The translations under genes and the position numbers were made by a program. Below, one piece after another: positions 18,309 through 26,641 of a stretch of 64,000 nt of DNA. Numbering within the stretch: the first letter of the stretch is position 1; every line of letters begins with the position of its first letter. The stretch covers positions 1 to 64,000 of the forward strand of contig NZ_LHZC01000042.1 in NCBI RefSeq assembly GCF_001580615.1, read 5' to 3'. The notes below the pieces were generated by a model, which ran no database searches, had not been told where the DNA came from, and saw only the letters and a program-made list of their open reading frames with translations. Source of the DNA: Acetobacter malorum (GTDB lineage Bacteria > Pseudomonadota > Alphaproteobacteria > Acetobacterales > Acetobacteraceae).

Positions 18309-18782
18309 TCAGGATGCGGAAGAGGTCTCGCTTTCCCGCTCCCGCAGCGTCTGGAAAAAGGTTTTGAGCAACGCGGCAGAGTCGCGCTCCCGCACGCCGC
18401 CAATAATTTCCGGCCTGTGCAACGCCTCGGCGCGAAACGGCAGACGCGGCCCATGCTCCACGCCACCGCCTTTTGGATCATACGCCCCAAACAGCACCCG
18501 CCCGACGCGGAAATGCGCCAGAGCCGCGGCACACATGGGGCATGGTTCCAGCGTGACAACCAGCGTACAATCCGCCAGCCGTTTCCCGTCCCGCGCCGCG
18601 GTTGCTGCGCGCATCACCAGCATTTCCGCATGGGCGGATGGGTCATGCAACTCTTCAACACGGTTGCCCGCCTGTGCCAGCACGGCACCATCCGGCCCCA
18701 GCAAGACCGCGCCGACAGGAACTTCCCCTCTTTGCGCTGCGTTCTGCGCCTCGCAAAGTGCTAGTTCCATCCCGTTTTTCAT
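18309..18782 (-). CDS. tadA: tRNA-specific adenosine deaminase
   Basis: TadA deaminates the wobble adenosine of tRNA-Arg(ACG) to inosine. The 157-residue protein has the zinc site of the cytidine-deaminase fold: His51 and catalytic Glu53 (HAEM), then Cys81 and Cys84 in PCPMC. Gly-rich VPVGAVLLGPDG near residues 21-32 is typical. No good ribosome binding site precedes the start. It is followed on the same strand by the protease gene about 180 bases away and appears to be monocistronic. Confidence 0.93.
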   Translation of the reverse strand: MKNGMELALCEAQNAAQRGEVPVGAVLLGPDGAVLAQAGNRVEELHDPSAHAEMLVMRAATAARDGKRLADCTLVVTLEPCPMCAAALAHFRVGRVLFGAYDPKGGGVEHGPRLPFRAEALHRPEIIGGVRERDSAALLKTFFQTLRERESETSSAS

Positions 18783-19060
18783 CGGTACATGCCTCTTTCC
18801 GCTCCTGTTGGCCGTGCTGCAAACCGGCTTAGTCTTTCTGTTAAAAGGAGAAACTCACCAAATATTTCAAGCCTCACTCACCGTTCGCCAAAATCCGTCT
18901 TTTTGCCTTATTTCAAACGGTCGTTTTTCCTTGCAAAAGTGCGATCTTCTCTGTCATCATGCCTTATAGATGCCACGATCTGTTCTGTAACAGACGTCTG
19001 CCTCATACCATGTTGTCAGGTCATTCTGCCCTGACCCAGATAGCGGAAAGGATTAGTACA
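18783..19060. other. Intergenic region upstream of tadA
   Basis: About 280 bases, with an AT-rich stretch at 18840-18950. It should hold the tadA promoter and any promoter for the small gene at 19061. I see no repeat or clear operator. Confidence 0.4.
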
Positions 19061-19189
19061 ATGCACAGTCTGTCTCTCATCCTCGCCGCCGCTGCCATCG
19101 GCCTCGGCCTTGCCGTTGTAGACCGGACGGGGAATGAACCGGCAGCAGCCTCTTCCCACGTCCAGCGGGTTTCTCTGCTTCCGGGTTGA
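19061..19189 (+). CDS. Small hydrophobic peptide, 42 residues, unknown function
   Basis: A 42-codon frame starts at ATG 19061. It is preceded by a good ribosome binding site GGAAAGGA (19045-19052) at 8-base spacing. Residues 3-19 (SLSLILAAAAIGLGLAV) are a hydrophobic segment that could be a membrane anchor or signal peptide, and a short polar tail follows. I do not recognise a family. The translation signal is better than chance, but a peptide this short could be a leader or spurious. Confidence 0.4.
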   Translation: MHSLSLILAAAAIGLGLAVVDRTGNEPAAASSHVQRVSLLPG

Positions 19190-19309
19190 TGTCTGCGGAC
19201 TTTCTGCCGTTTTCAGAAGACGTTTGTGTTTATCCCCGTGCAAACCGTCGCAGGGTGTGGCACCTGATACGCTCCATCCGGCTTTTTCTGAAAAAAGACA
19301 CCCGAGTTC

Positions 19310-20038
19310 ATGACTGCACGCCGCCCTATTATCGGCATTACGCTTGACCATGAGGCGGGCGGACCAGACCGCTATTCCCGATTCCCCTGGTATGCCCTGC
19401 GGGAAAACTATATGTCCGCCGTTGCGACGGCGGGCGGTTTGCCATTGGCTCTGCCGCTTTTCCCGCAGCTTGCCTCCGAGTATCTCGACCAGATTGACGG
19501 ACTGCTGATCACCGGCGGCGCGTTTGATATTGACCCGGCTCTGTATGGTGAGGCCGAGCGCCACAGCAGCGTGACCCTCCGCCCGGTCCGCACGCAAGCC
19601 GAGCAGGCCTATCTGGCCGCGGCCATGCAGCGTAAAATGCCGGTTCTGGGCATTTGTGGCGGCATGCAGCTTCTGGCCGTAGCCCTTGGTGGCACGCTGA
19701 TCCAGCATATCCCCGACTCCTTCCCCTCAGCCCTCCCGCACGAGCAACCTAATCCGCGTGACGAAGCCAGCCATGCAGTGCATCTGGAGCCGGAGACACT
19801 GCTGGCGCGCTGCGTGGGGCGGCCGCGCATGGCCGTTAATTCTTCCCATCATCAGGCCGTGCGCACACCCGGACGCGGGATTATCAATGCCGTGGCAGAA
19901 GATGGACTGATTGAAGGGGTGGAAGACCCCACCCTTCCGTTTTGCCTTGGGGTGCAATGGCATCCGGAATTTGGCATAGACCCGGGTGACCGGAGCATTT
20001 TTAGCGCCTTTGTACGGGCAGCAGGAGAACAAGAGTGA
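19310..20038 (+). CDS. Class I glutamine amidotransferase-like hydrolase (peptidase C26, PuuD-like)
   Basis: The 242-residue protein has the gamma-glutamyl-hydrolase fold. The nucleophile is Cys116 in GICGGMQ, and the His218/Glu220 pair lies in VQWHPEF. Relatives such as PuuD cleave gamma-glutamyl-GABA in putrescine breakdown, but no other putrescine genes are nearby, so the substrate is open. The 3' end overlaps the rluB start by 4 bases (GTGA), suggesting coupled translation with the RNA-modification genes downstream. Confidence 0.85.
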   Translation: MTARRPIIGITLDHEAGGPDRYSRFPWYALRENYMSAVATAGGLPLALPLFPQLASEYLDQIDGLLITGGAFDIDPALYGEAERHSSVTLRPVRTQAEQAYLAAAMQRKMPVLGICGGMQLLAVALGGTLIQHIPDSFPSALPHEQPNPRDEASHAVHLEPETLLARCVGRPRMAVNSSHHQAVRTPGRGIINAVAEDGLIEGVEDPTLPFCLGVQWHPEFGIDPGDRSIFSAFVRAAGEQE

Positions 20039-20793
20039 CGCAGGAAACGCGTGGAGAACGCATCGCCAAATGGCTGGGCCGAACCGGTGTTGCCAGCCGG
20101 CGTGATGCCGAGCGGATGGTTGAAGAAGGACGGGTGAAGCTGAATAATCAGCCCGTTACGCATCCCGCCACGTTTGTCACTTCCGACGATATTGTGCAGG
20201 TGGACGGCAAGATTGTGGACCAGCCCCAGCGCACCCGCCTGTGGCGTTACCACAAGCCGGACGGACTGGTGACGACGCATAAGGACCCGGAAGGCCGCCC
20301 GACTGTTTTTGCCTCGCTGCCGGAAGGCATGCCGCGCGTCATCAGCGTGGGGCGACTGGATCTGAACAGTGAAGGCCTGCTGCTGCTGACCAATGATGGC
20401 GAACTGGCCCGGCGGCTGGAACTGCCCAACAACGGCTGGCTGCGGCGCTACCGGGTGCGCGTATTTGGCGTGGTGGATGAAGCCCGTCTGGCGTCCCTCG
20501 CCAAAGGCAGCGTGTTCGAGGGCGTGCGGTATGGGCCGATTGAAGCCGGTCTCGATTCCCGCAAGGGCGACAACGCCTGGCTGACCGTGTCCCTGCGTGA
20601 AGGCAAGAACCGCGAAATTCGTAAGGTGATGATGGGCCTGAACCTGCATGTCAGCCGCCTGATTCGCACCAGCTATGGCCCCTTCCAGCTCGGCACCCTG
20701 CAGCGGGGCGAACTGGAAGAAGTGCCCGGCAAGACCCTGCGTGAGCAGATGCCCAGAGCACCAGAGAAACCTGCTGGCAAGAAGGCCCGCTAA
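20035..20793 (+). CDS. rluB: 23S rRNA pseudouridine synthase, RluB/RsuA family
   Basis: The 252-residue enzyme isomerises uridine in rRNA. An N-terminal S4 RNA-binding domain (about residues 7-55, with GVASRRDAERMVEEGRV) is followed by the catalytic domain carrying GRLDLNSEG at 106-114, where Asp109 is the nucleophile. The RluB/E/F/RsuA branch is clear, and RluB is the most likely member. The start is GTG at 20035 with AGGAG upstream, overlapping the amidotransferase stop. rsmD follows after 2 bases, so the three genes form an operon. Confidence 0.87.
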   Translation: MTQETRGERIAKWLGRTGVASRRDAERMVEEGRVKLNNQPVTHPATFVTSDDIVQVDGKIVDQPQRTRLWRYHKPDGLVTTHKDPEGRPTVFASLPEGMPRVISVGRLDLNSEGLLLLTNDGELARRLELPNNGWLRRYRVRVFGVVDEARLASLAKGSVFEGVRYGPIEAGLDSRKGDNAWLTVSLREGKNREIRKVMMGLNLHVSRLIRTSYGPFQLGTLQRGELEEVPGKTLREQMPRAPEKPAGKKAR

Positions 20794-20795
20794 TT

Positions 20796-21431
20796 ATGCG
20801 GATTATTGCAGGGGCCCGCAAAGGCCGGATGCTGGCGGCTCCATCCGGCACCACAACCCGCCCTACGGCGGACCGGGTGCGGCAGGCGTTATTCGACATC
20901 CTGCTTCATGCCCCATGGGGCGGCCCGGACCTGCTGACCAACGCGCGCGTGCTGGATGTGTTTGCAGGCACGGGCGCACTCGGGCTGGAAGCGCTCTCAC
21001 GCGGGGCAGAACAGGCCACGTTTTTTGAGAATGACCGCGCGGCCCTTTCCGCCCTGCGCACCAATATTGCAGGCTGCAAATGGGAAGACCGGAGCAAGGT
21101 CATCCCCCGGGATGTCACCAAACCCACGCGCGCTCCGGCTCCCTGCTCTCTGCTGTTTCTGGACCCGCCCTACCGGCAGGATCTGCCAGCCCGCACGCTG
21201 GCCGCCCTGCATGCACAGGGATGGATTGCCCCCGGCGCCATTGCGGTGATTGAAACCGCTGCGCAGGAACCGCTGCCGCTACTGCAGAAAAATGCGGACG
21301 GCACGACACTCCTGCCGGAAGACGCGCCTATCAGCGATGAGGAAGAAGCACCGCCTCTCCCGGCCTACGCTGGCACATTGCTGGCGGAACGTCGGCATGG
21401 GGCAGCGCGTCTTACTGTCTGGCAACTGTAA
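20796..21431 (+). CDS. rsmD: 16S rRNA (guanine966-N2)-methyltransferase
   Basis: RsmD methylates G966 of 16S rRNA in the small subunit. The 211-residue protein has the SAM-binding motif DVFAGTGALG (54-63) and the catalytic DPPY (123-126) typical of N2-guanine methyltransferases. The N-terminus MRIIAG and TRPTADRVRQALF match RsmD closely. It lies 2 bases after rluB, so both rRNA modifiers are translated from one message. Confidence 0.94.
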   Translation: MRIIAGARKGRMLAAPSGTTTRPTADRVRQALFDILLHAPWGGPDLLTNARVLDVFAGTGALGLEALSRGAEQATFFENDRAALSALRTNIAGCKWEDRSKVIPRDVTKPTRAPAPCSLLFLDPPYRQDLPARTLAALHAQGWIAPGAIAVIETAAQEPLPLLQKNADGTTLLPEDAPISDEEEAPPLPAYAGTLLAERRHGAARLTVWQL

Positions 21432-21495
21432 GCGCGGGCAAAAGCCGTCCGGGTCCTGCGGGTGCTATGCGCCGCAGGGACCATTTTACAGATTA

Positions 21496-21510
21496 GAACC
21501 AACGGAGAAC
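21496..21510. promoter_or_regulatory. LexA-like SOS box upstream of ssb
   Basis: GAAC (21496-21499), seven bases, then GAAC (21507-21510) matches the direct-repeat LexA box GTTC-N7-GTTC known for Alphaproteobacteria, read on the other strand. It lies 72 bases upstream of the ssb ATG, a suitable position for LexA control of ssb. No lexA gene is in the window. Confidence 0.65.
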
Positions 21511-21581
21511 TGGCGGGCAGCGCAGGAGTGCGCTACACGGGCTGGATACTCTTTTTATTGTTTTAGAAAACGGGGTCATTG

Positions 21582-22178
21582 ATGGCTGGCAGCGTCAACA
21601 AGGTTATTCTGGTGGGCAATCTGGGCAAAGACCCGGAAGTCCGCACCAGCCAGAGCGGCATGAAAATTGTCTCTTTTTCTGTCGCCACCAGTGACACATG
21701 GAATGACCGCGCCTCCGGTGAACGCCGGGAACGGACGGAATGGCACCGTGTGGTCATTTTCAATGATCGTCTGGCTGACGTCGCAGAACGCTTCCTGCGC
21801 AAAGGCCGCAAGGTCTATCTGGAAGGCGCTTTGCAGACCCGCAAATGGACCGACCAGTCCGGGCAGGAACGCTACACGACCGAAGTGATTGTTGAGCGGT
21901 TCCGTGGGGAACTGGTTCTGCTCGACAGCCGCAGCGGCGGTGAGGGTGAAGAATCCGGCGGCTTTGGTGGCGGCAACAGCAGCTACGGCGGCGGGAATAG
22001 TGGTGGCGGTTACGGCGGCGGAAGCGGCGGTGGCTATGGTGGTGGCAATCAGGGCGGCGACTTTGGCGGCTCTTCCGCACCGCGCCAGAACGCTCCGGCC
22101 CGTGGACCGGGCGGCGGCAATGCTGGCGGCTGGGATGCCCCCGGCAACAGTGATCTGGACGACGAAATCCCGTTCTAA
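21582..22178 (+). CDS. ssb: Single-stranded DNA-binding protein
   Basis: SSB coats single-stranded DNA in replication, repair and recombination. The protein begins [20 protein letters not shown], the OB-fold start, and residues 1-110 form the DNA-binding domain. A long Gly/Ser/Tyr-rich linker (about 120-165) follows, and the acidic tip DLDDEIPF recruits partner proteins. The start is ATG 21582, although a TTG lies one codon upstream. A LexA-like box 72 bases upstream suggests DNA-damage induction. Confidence 0.97.
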   Translation: MAGSVNKVILVGNLGKDPEVRTSQSGMKIVSFSVATSDTWNDRASGERRERTEWHRVVIFNDRLADVAERFLRKGRKVYLEGALQTRKWTDQSGQERYTTEVIVERFRGELVLLDSRSGGEGEESGGFGGGNSSYGGGNSGGGYGGGSGGGYGGGNQGGDFGGSSAPRQNAPARGPGGGNAGGWDAPGNSDLDDEIPF

Positions 22179-22204
22179 TCGGCCTATGGGTCTGACAGTC
22201 CCTC

Positions 22205-22223
22205 CCCCGGCCCTTTGCCGGGG
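22205..22223 (+). terminator. GC-rich hairpin after ssb
   Basis: CCCCGGC and GCCGGGG pair around a 5-base loop, 26 bases past the ssb stop. No T tract follows, so it is a weak or factor-assisted terminator before the ligase gene. Confidence 0.4.
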
Positions 22224-22256
22224 TGATGCGGTCTGTCTCAACGGGATTTTTCCGTA

Positions 22257-23573
22257 ATGACACCTGCATCTTCTGTTCCCCGCTCCTCCGGTCGCCTTGC
22301 TGCGGCTCTGACGCTGTGCGGAACAGGGTGCACCTTTCTTCTCCCTTTCCTATTTTTTTACAGTCGCGCACTGAGCGATGTAGCGGCGACCGTTATCGCC
22401 TGCCTGTTCCTGCTCTACTCCGCTCTGCAAAAAGACTGGGCGTGGATACGCAAGGACTGGCTCCGCCCGGCAGCCGTGTTCTGCGGGCTTTGCCTGATCT
22501 CCTCCCTTCATATCGGCCTGAAAGGCGCCTGGGTTCAGGCGTTATGTCTGCCGCGCCTCTTCCTGCTGGCTGCGGCCATGGAAAGCTGGATTCTGGTATC
22601 GGCCTCACGCCGCCGGGCGCTGGCTTCCATTTTATTCGTGCTGGCCTTCTGGCTGATTGGCCAGTGCTGGAAACAGTATCTGACCGGCACCAACCTGCTG
22701 GGCTATCCCCCTGCGGATGATGGTGCTCTGACGGGCCCCTTCGTGAAGCCACGCGCCGGATTCACGCTGCTCATGCTCTTTTTCCCGGCCCTGATGCCGG
22801 TTGTTTTGCAGGCATTTTACAGCAAGCGTCTGCGCCCATGGATTGGCGGCGTGGCCCTGCTGGTGCTGAGCGTGACAACCATGGTGCTGATTGGCCAGCG
22901 GATGAGCAATGTGCTGCTCCTGTTCGGCCTGATGCTGACGGCCCTGATGATTCCCCGCTTTCGCATACCTTTTGCCCTGATTGTGGTAGGCGGTGCCGGG
23001 CTGGTGGCCAGTCTTCCGACCATCTCGCCGCGGACCTATGCCAAGCTGGTGCTCAAATTCTCCAACCAGTTGCACCATTTTACCCAAAGCGATTACGGCA
23101 AGCTGTATCGCACCGCTGTGACCATGATTGTCTCCCACCCATGGCTAGGGCTGGGCATGGATGGCTTCAGAAACTTCTGCCACACCCCGCTCCATACCGA
23201 TGCCCTGACGGGCTTCGGCCTGCCTCCGCTGGACAGTGACACGGCACAGGGCTGCAACATCCACCCGCATAATTACTATCTGCAAATTGCCACCACGGCA
23301 GGCCTGCCGGGGCTGGTGGCGTTTGCATGGATGCTCTTCTGCTGGGTGCGCACCGGCCTGCGCGCCCTCTCCCCCGTCCGGAACCCGCAGCAGGCTATGC
23401 TGTTTGTCATGTGCTGCGTGCTGATCTGGCCAGTCGCCTCTACCAGCGCCCTGTTCTCCTTCCCCACCGCAGGGTGGTTTTTCCTGTTTGCCGGCTGGCT
23501 TCTGGCTGCCTCGGAGCCCATCAGCTCACCCGACCAGAGCAGCGCTGCCGCATCACTTTTTAAGAAAATCTAA
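22257..23573 (+). CDS. O-antigen ligase / Wzy-C family membrane protein
   Basis: The 438-residue protein is rich in hydrophobic segments, about ten to twelve predicted membrane spans. It carries the Wzy_C motif WLGLGMDGFRN followed by HPHNYYLQ (336-343) in a periplasmic loop. That motif is shared by WaaL-type ligases, which attach O-polysaccharide to lipid A-core, and by related polymerases. The exact role cannot be decided from sequence alone. The gene stands between ssb and dksA, away from the rhamnose genes at 34 kb, but it could use the same surface polysaccharide. Confidence 0.8.
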   Translation: MTPASSVPRSSGRLAAALTLCGTGCTFLLPFLFFYSRALSDVAATVIACLFLLYSALQKDWAWIRKDWLRPAAVFCGLCLISSLHIGLKGAWVQALCLPRLFLLAAAMESWILVSASRRRALASILFVLAFWLIGQCWKQYLTGTNLLGYPPADDGALTGPFVKPRAGFTLLMLFFPALMPVVLQAFYSKRLRPWIGGVALLVLSVTTMVLIGQRMSNVLLLFGLMLTALMIPRFRIPFALIVVGGAGLVASLPTISPRTYAKLVLKFSNQLHHFTQSDYGKLYRTAVTMIVSHPWLGLGMDGFRNFCHTPLHTDALTGFGLPPLDSDTAQGCNIHPHNYYLQIATTAGLPGLVAFAWMLFCWVRTGLRALSPVRNPQQAMLFVMCCVLIWPVASTSALFSFPTAGWFFLFAGWLLAASEPISSPDQSSAAASLFKKI

Positions 23574-23762
23574 ATATTTCCTTTTATTAGCAGCCTGTCC
23601 GCATACTATTTCTTGGGCATAGTCAGCTGCCTGCATGCCTATGCTGTCCTTTTTCTACCTCTAAAATCTCATAATGTTCTTGGCGTTCGGAGTGCACACC
23701 GCTATAAGCCGCGTCATTCTTTCAAGGCAGGTGTCCTGTCATTGCAAAGGCTGACAACTGAC

Positions 23763-24176
23763 ATGATTACTCTACCGCCAGACTATCGCCCGTCAGACAA
23801 TGAAGAGTTCATGAACCCTCTTCAGACGGAATATTTCAGACAGAAACTCCTGAAGTGGCGTGCTGAACTCCTGAAAGAAGCCGGGGATACGCTTGCCAGC
23901 CTTTCTGAAGGCGGCATCCATGAGGCTGACATCACTGACCGTGCCAGTGTGGAGACGGACCGTGCGCTGGAACTGCGCACGCGTGACCGTGCCCGTAAGC
24001 TGATCGGCAAGATCAACCTTGCCCTTCAGCGCATTGAGAACGGCTCCTACGGCTATTGTGAGGAAACGGGTGAGCCGATCACCCTGCGTCGTCTGGAAGC
24101 GCGCCCGATTGCGACCCTGTCCATCGAGGCGCAGGAACAGCATGAACGGATGGAAAAAACCCATCGTGACGATTAA
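23763..24176 (+). CDS. dksA: RNA polymerase-binding transcription factor DksA
   Basis: DksA binds in the RNA polymerase secondary channel and with ppGpp adjusts rRNA and amino-acid gene transcription. The 137-residue protein has the N-terminal segment, the coiled coil with tip acids Asp56 and Asp59 (EADITDRAS), and the globular zinc-finger region. Only one of the four finger cysteines remains: Cys99, with the others replaced by Thr102, Ser120 and Ala123. Reduced-Cys DksA proteins of this type occur in Alphaproteobacteria. I start at ATG 23763, since a longer frame upstream has no family support. tRNA-Thr follows. Confidence 0.93.
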   Translation: MITLPPDYRPSDNEEFMNPLQTEYFRQKLLKWRAELLKEAGDTLASLSEGGIHEADITDRASVETDRALELRTRDRARKLIGKINLALQRIENGSYGYCEETGEPITLRRLEARPIATLSIEAQEQHERMEKTHRDD

Positions 24177-24195
24177 TTCCGCTTTTTAAGCGGAA
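24177..24195 (+). terminator. Hairpin directly after the dksA stop codon
   Basis: TTCCGCTT and AAGCGGAA pair perfectly around TTT, beginning at the base after the dksA stop. There is no downstream T run, so it may act as a 3' stabiliser or weak terminator. Confidence 0.5.
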
Positions 24196-24203
24196 ACAGA
24201 CTT

Positions 24204-24235
24204 GCGGCGTTCGGCGTGAACAGCTAGAACGCCGC
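24204..24235. repeat. 9-base inverted repeat just before tRNA-Thr
   Basis: GCGGCGTTC (24204-24212) and GAACGCCGC (24227-24235) are perfect complements around a 14-base loop. The repeat ends 6 bases before the tRNA. It could end dksA transcription or be a processing signal in a dksA-tRNA message. Confidence 0.45.
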
Positions 24236-24241
24236 CAGCGG

Positions 24242-24316
<75 letters not shown>

Positions 24317-24511
24317 CGATTTTCCCCGCCTTTTTATAATCCCGCTATTTTCCCTTCCAGTGCCATCCGGCTTGGAAATGGGATTTGGGATCAGCGGTGG
24401 AATTAAGGCCGCCAGCAAGGCTGGCTTTCTGTTCCCGGCAGACCTTTGCCGACAGATCGGCTTCCCAAATATATTCAAAAAGCGTGAGGCCACGCACCCC
24501 GTGGGTAAACC

Positions 24512-24584
24512 TGTGGATAACGGGTGCAACCTCGGTGCACGACTCAGAAAACCAGTAAAAAGCGACTCCAGAGGCTGTGGATAA
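24512..24584. promoter_or_regulatory. Pair of perfect DnaA boxes
   Basis: TGTGGATAA occurs at 24512-24520 and again at 24576-24584. Both are exact complements of the DnaA box TTATCCACA, in the same orientation and 64 bases apart. No other exact copy was noticed in the window. The function (origin, DnaA titration or DnaA-controlled transcription) is unknown. Confidence 0.5.
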
Positions 24585-24691
24585 TTAATGGGACTCCCCC
24601 CTGAGCCTTAGGGACAACCGCCGGTTTCGTGCACATCAGGTCGGGTTGATAAGCTTTTTATCCCTACGCGCGCACTCTGCGAGCAACTGAT

Positions 24692-24724
24692 AAAAAAAAG
24701 GGGGCTGAATAACAGCCCCCCTTT
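24692..24724 (-). terminator. Terminator after the Gly-rich lipoprotein gene
   Basis: GGGGGCTG and CAGCCCCC pair around a 5-base loop. In the minus direction the stem is followed by eight T residues, a classic rho-independent terminator 30 bases past the stop. Confidence 0.88.
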
Positions 24725-24754
24725 CCCATCAGCCTGATCAGACTTCATTCGGTC

Positions 24755-25168
24755 TCAGCGGCCCGGACCTCCGGGTTTTCCGCCACCACCGGGGCCTCCA
24801 TGGCCCCCATGGCCGCCCCCACCGGGACCACCGCCTCCTGGACCGCCTCCGGGGCCGTGTCCCCCACCGCCGGGACGTCCACCGCCACCCGGGCCGGGCG
24901 GGCGAGGCATACCGCCGCCGCCGCCCGGTCGGCCACCGGGGCGTGGCGCCATGCCGGGGCGGCTACCACCGGGGAACGGGCGGGCACGCCGGTCGGCATA
25001 GCCCCAGCGCGGGCCGGAGCCATAGCCGTAATACTCATCATAGCCGCCGTAAGAGGGGCTATAGCCGTTATAGTCATACCCTCCGCCATACACCGGGCCT
25101 GCACAGCCAGCGAGTGTGCCGACCAGCATCATCCCCACACAGCCTAAAATCAGAGGGGTACGTTTCAT
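24755..25168 (-). CDS. Gly/Pro-rich lipoprotein of unknown function
   Basis: The 137-residue protein has a lipoprotein signal ending LAGC (Cys22), so it should be anchored in the envelope. Residues 28-55 are rich in Tyr and Gly. From about residue 60 to the end the protein is almost entirely Gly and Pro, with scattered His and Arg (GGGGHGPGG-type repeats). No enzyme motif is visible. AGGAGAGAGCCGC provides a ribosome binding site, and a strong terminator follows. Opposite-strand frames stay open here only because of the GGN codons. It lies 41 bases downstream of tyrS on the same strand. Confidence 0.75.
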   Translation of the reverse strand: MKRTPLILGCVGMMLVGTLAGCAGPVYGGGYDYNGYSPSYGGYDEYYGYGSGPRWGYADRRARPFPGGSRPGMAPRPGGRPGGGGGMPRPPGPGGGGRPGGGGHGPGGGPGGGGPGGGGHGGHGGPGGGGKPGGPGR

Positions 25169-25209
25169 GCGGCTCTCTCCTGTCGCCTTAGTTCCTTTAG
25201 GAGCACTAA

Positions 25210-26469
25210 CTACGCAACTTTGACCAGAACATGGTGCTTCTTGCCAGAAGACAAGCGAATGGCACCCTCCACCATGTCTTTTTCTGAAATCACGCCGTTT
25301 TCATCCTGCACCACGGCGTTATTCACACGCGCCCCGCCACCGCGCACCAGCCGACGTGCTTCACCGTTGGTTTTGGCCAGACCAGCTTCCACAAACAGGC
25401 GGAACACCGGTACGCCTTCCGCCAGCAGGGTCTGCGGCACGGTATGCACGGGCAGATCTGCCGCAGCCACCTTGCCTTCTTCAAACGTCTGGCGGGCCGC
25501 TTCCGCAGCGGCCTGAGCCGCTTCGCGCCCATGGCACAGGGCTGTGGCTTCTGTGGCCAGAATTTTCTTGGCTTCGTTAATTTCTGCGCCCTGCAGGGCT
25601 TCCAGCCGCGCGCATTCATCCAGCGGCAGATCGGTAAACAGACGCAGGAAACGCCCCACATCGGCATCTTCCGTGTTGCGCCAGAACTGCCAGTAATCAA
25701 ACACCGGCAGGCGCTTTTCGGACAGCCAGACGGCGCCATTGGCCGTCTTGCCCATTTTGGCGCCGGAAGAGGTCGTCAGCAGCGGGGTGGTCAGGCCCAT
25801 CACGCTTTTCTGGTCCGTGCGGCGCACAAGATCCACACCGGAGACAATATTGCCCCACTGGTCAGACCCACCAAGCTGAAGCGTCACCCCATGGCGGCGG
25901 TTCAATTCCCGGAAGTCGTAGGACTGGAGAATGGAGTAGTTGAATTCCAGAAAAGTCAGGCCCTGCTCACGGTCCAGACGGTTCTTGACGGAATCGAAGG
26001 ACAGCATGCGATTGATGGAGAAATGCACCCCGACATCACGCAGCAGGTCGATATAGGCCAGCTTGTCCAGCCACTCGGCATTGTTGGCCAGAATGGCTTC
26101 AGACGCGCCCCCACCAAAGGTGAGGAACTGGCGCAGGCAGCCTTCAATCCCTGCCAGATTGGTGCCTATGGTCTCTTCCGTCATCAGCCTGCGGGCTTCC
26201 TCACGGAAAGACGGGTCACCAATTCTGGCCGTGCCGCCACCCACCAGAGCCACCGGACGATGGCCGTGCTTTTGCAGCAGGCGCAGCATCATAATCTGGA
26301 TCAGGCTGCCCACATGCAGGCTGTCCGCAGTCGGGTCAAAGCCGATATAGGCTGCAACAGAGCCCTTCGCCATCGCTTCATCCAGCGCCACGGAGTCCGT
26401 GCACTGAAAAATGAAGCCACGCGCAGCGGCCTCCTGCATGAAGGAACTCTGAAACCCGTTTTCGACCAT
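25210..26469 (-). CDS. tyrS: Tyrosyl-tRNA synthetase
   Basis: TyrS charges tRNA-Tyr with tyrosine. The 419-residue class I synthetase has the HIGH-type motif HVGS at 52-55 ([10 protein letters not shown]), the KMSKS-type loop KMGKT at 238-242, and a C-terminal S4 RNA-binding domain (about 350-410, [15 protein letters not shown]). AAAGAGA precedes the start. The length is normal. The Gly-rich lipoprotein gene follows on the same strand. Confidence 0.97.
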   Translation of the reverse strand: MVENGFQSSFMQEAAARGFIFQCTDSVALDEAMAKGSVAAYIGFDPTADSLHVGSLIQIMMLRLLQKHGHRPVALVGGGTARIGDPSFREEARRLMTEETIGTNLAGIEGCLRQFLTFGGGASEAILANNAEWLDKLAYIDLLRDVGVHFSINRMLSFDSVKNRLDREQGLTFLEFNYSILQSYDFRELNRRHGVTLQLGGSDQWGNIVSGVDLVRRTDQKSVMGLTTPLLTTSSGAKMGKTANGAVWLSEKRLPVFDYWQFWRNTEDADVGRFLRLFTDLPLDECARLEALQGAEINEAKKILATEATALCHGREAAQAAAEAARQTFEEGKVAAADLPVHTVPQTLLAEGVPVFRLFVEAGLAKTNGEARRLVRGGGARVNNAVVQDENGVISEKDMVEGAIRLSSGKKHHVLVKVA

Positions 26470-26641
26470 TCTCTTTAATTCCTGTTTACGCCTCTGCCTG
26501 CCGCCGGAGCAGGGTTCGGCCGTCGCTCTAGCATGAGCGCCAGCCCGGCAGAACCTTTTCCCGCGTCAGATCTCCGGCCCCCTCGCCTGCGGACAGCCGG
26601 AGTGAACTCTCTGTATGCTTTGTCTGTCAGTGCTGCGGTTG

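Larger units (their letters stand above)
24317..24754. other. Non-coding region with DnaA boxes
   Basis: No gene is recognisable between tRNA-Thr and the minus-strand lipoprotein. The stretch holds two perfect DnaA-box 9-mers (24512-24520 and 24576-24584, both TGTGGATAA on the plus strand). GTGGGTAAA at 24501 and TTATCCCTA near 24659 are weaker look-alikes. A terminator for the lipoprotein gene lies at 24692-24724. Confidence 0.6.

Noticed and set aside
16816-18969. Very long plus-strand open frame (717 codons)
   Set aside because: It lies antisense to the well-supported DegP-type protease and tadA genes, has no family motif, and is open only because of high GC codon bias.
24317-24754. Possible chromosomal origin oriC
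   Set aside because: Only two exact DnaA boxes are present, there is no strong AT-rich unwinding stretch, and tyrS and tldD point toward the site, contrary to usual origin layout. It is kept only as a finding for checking.
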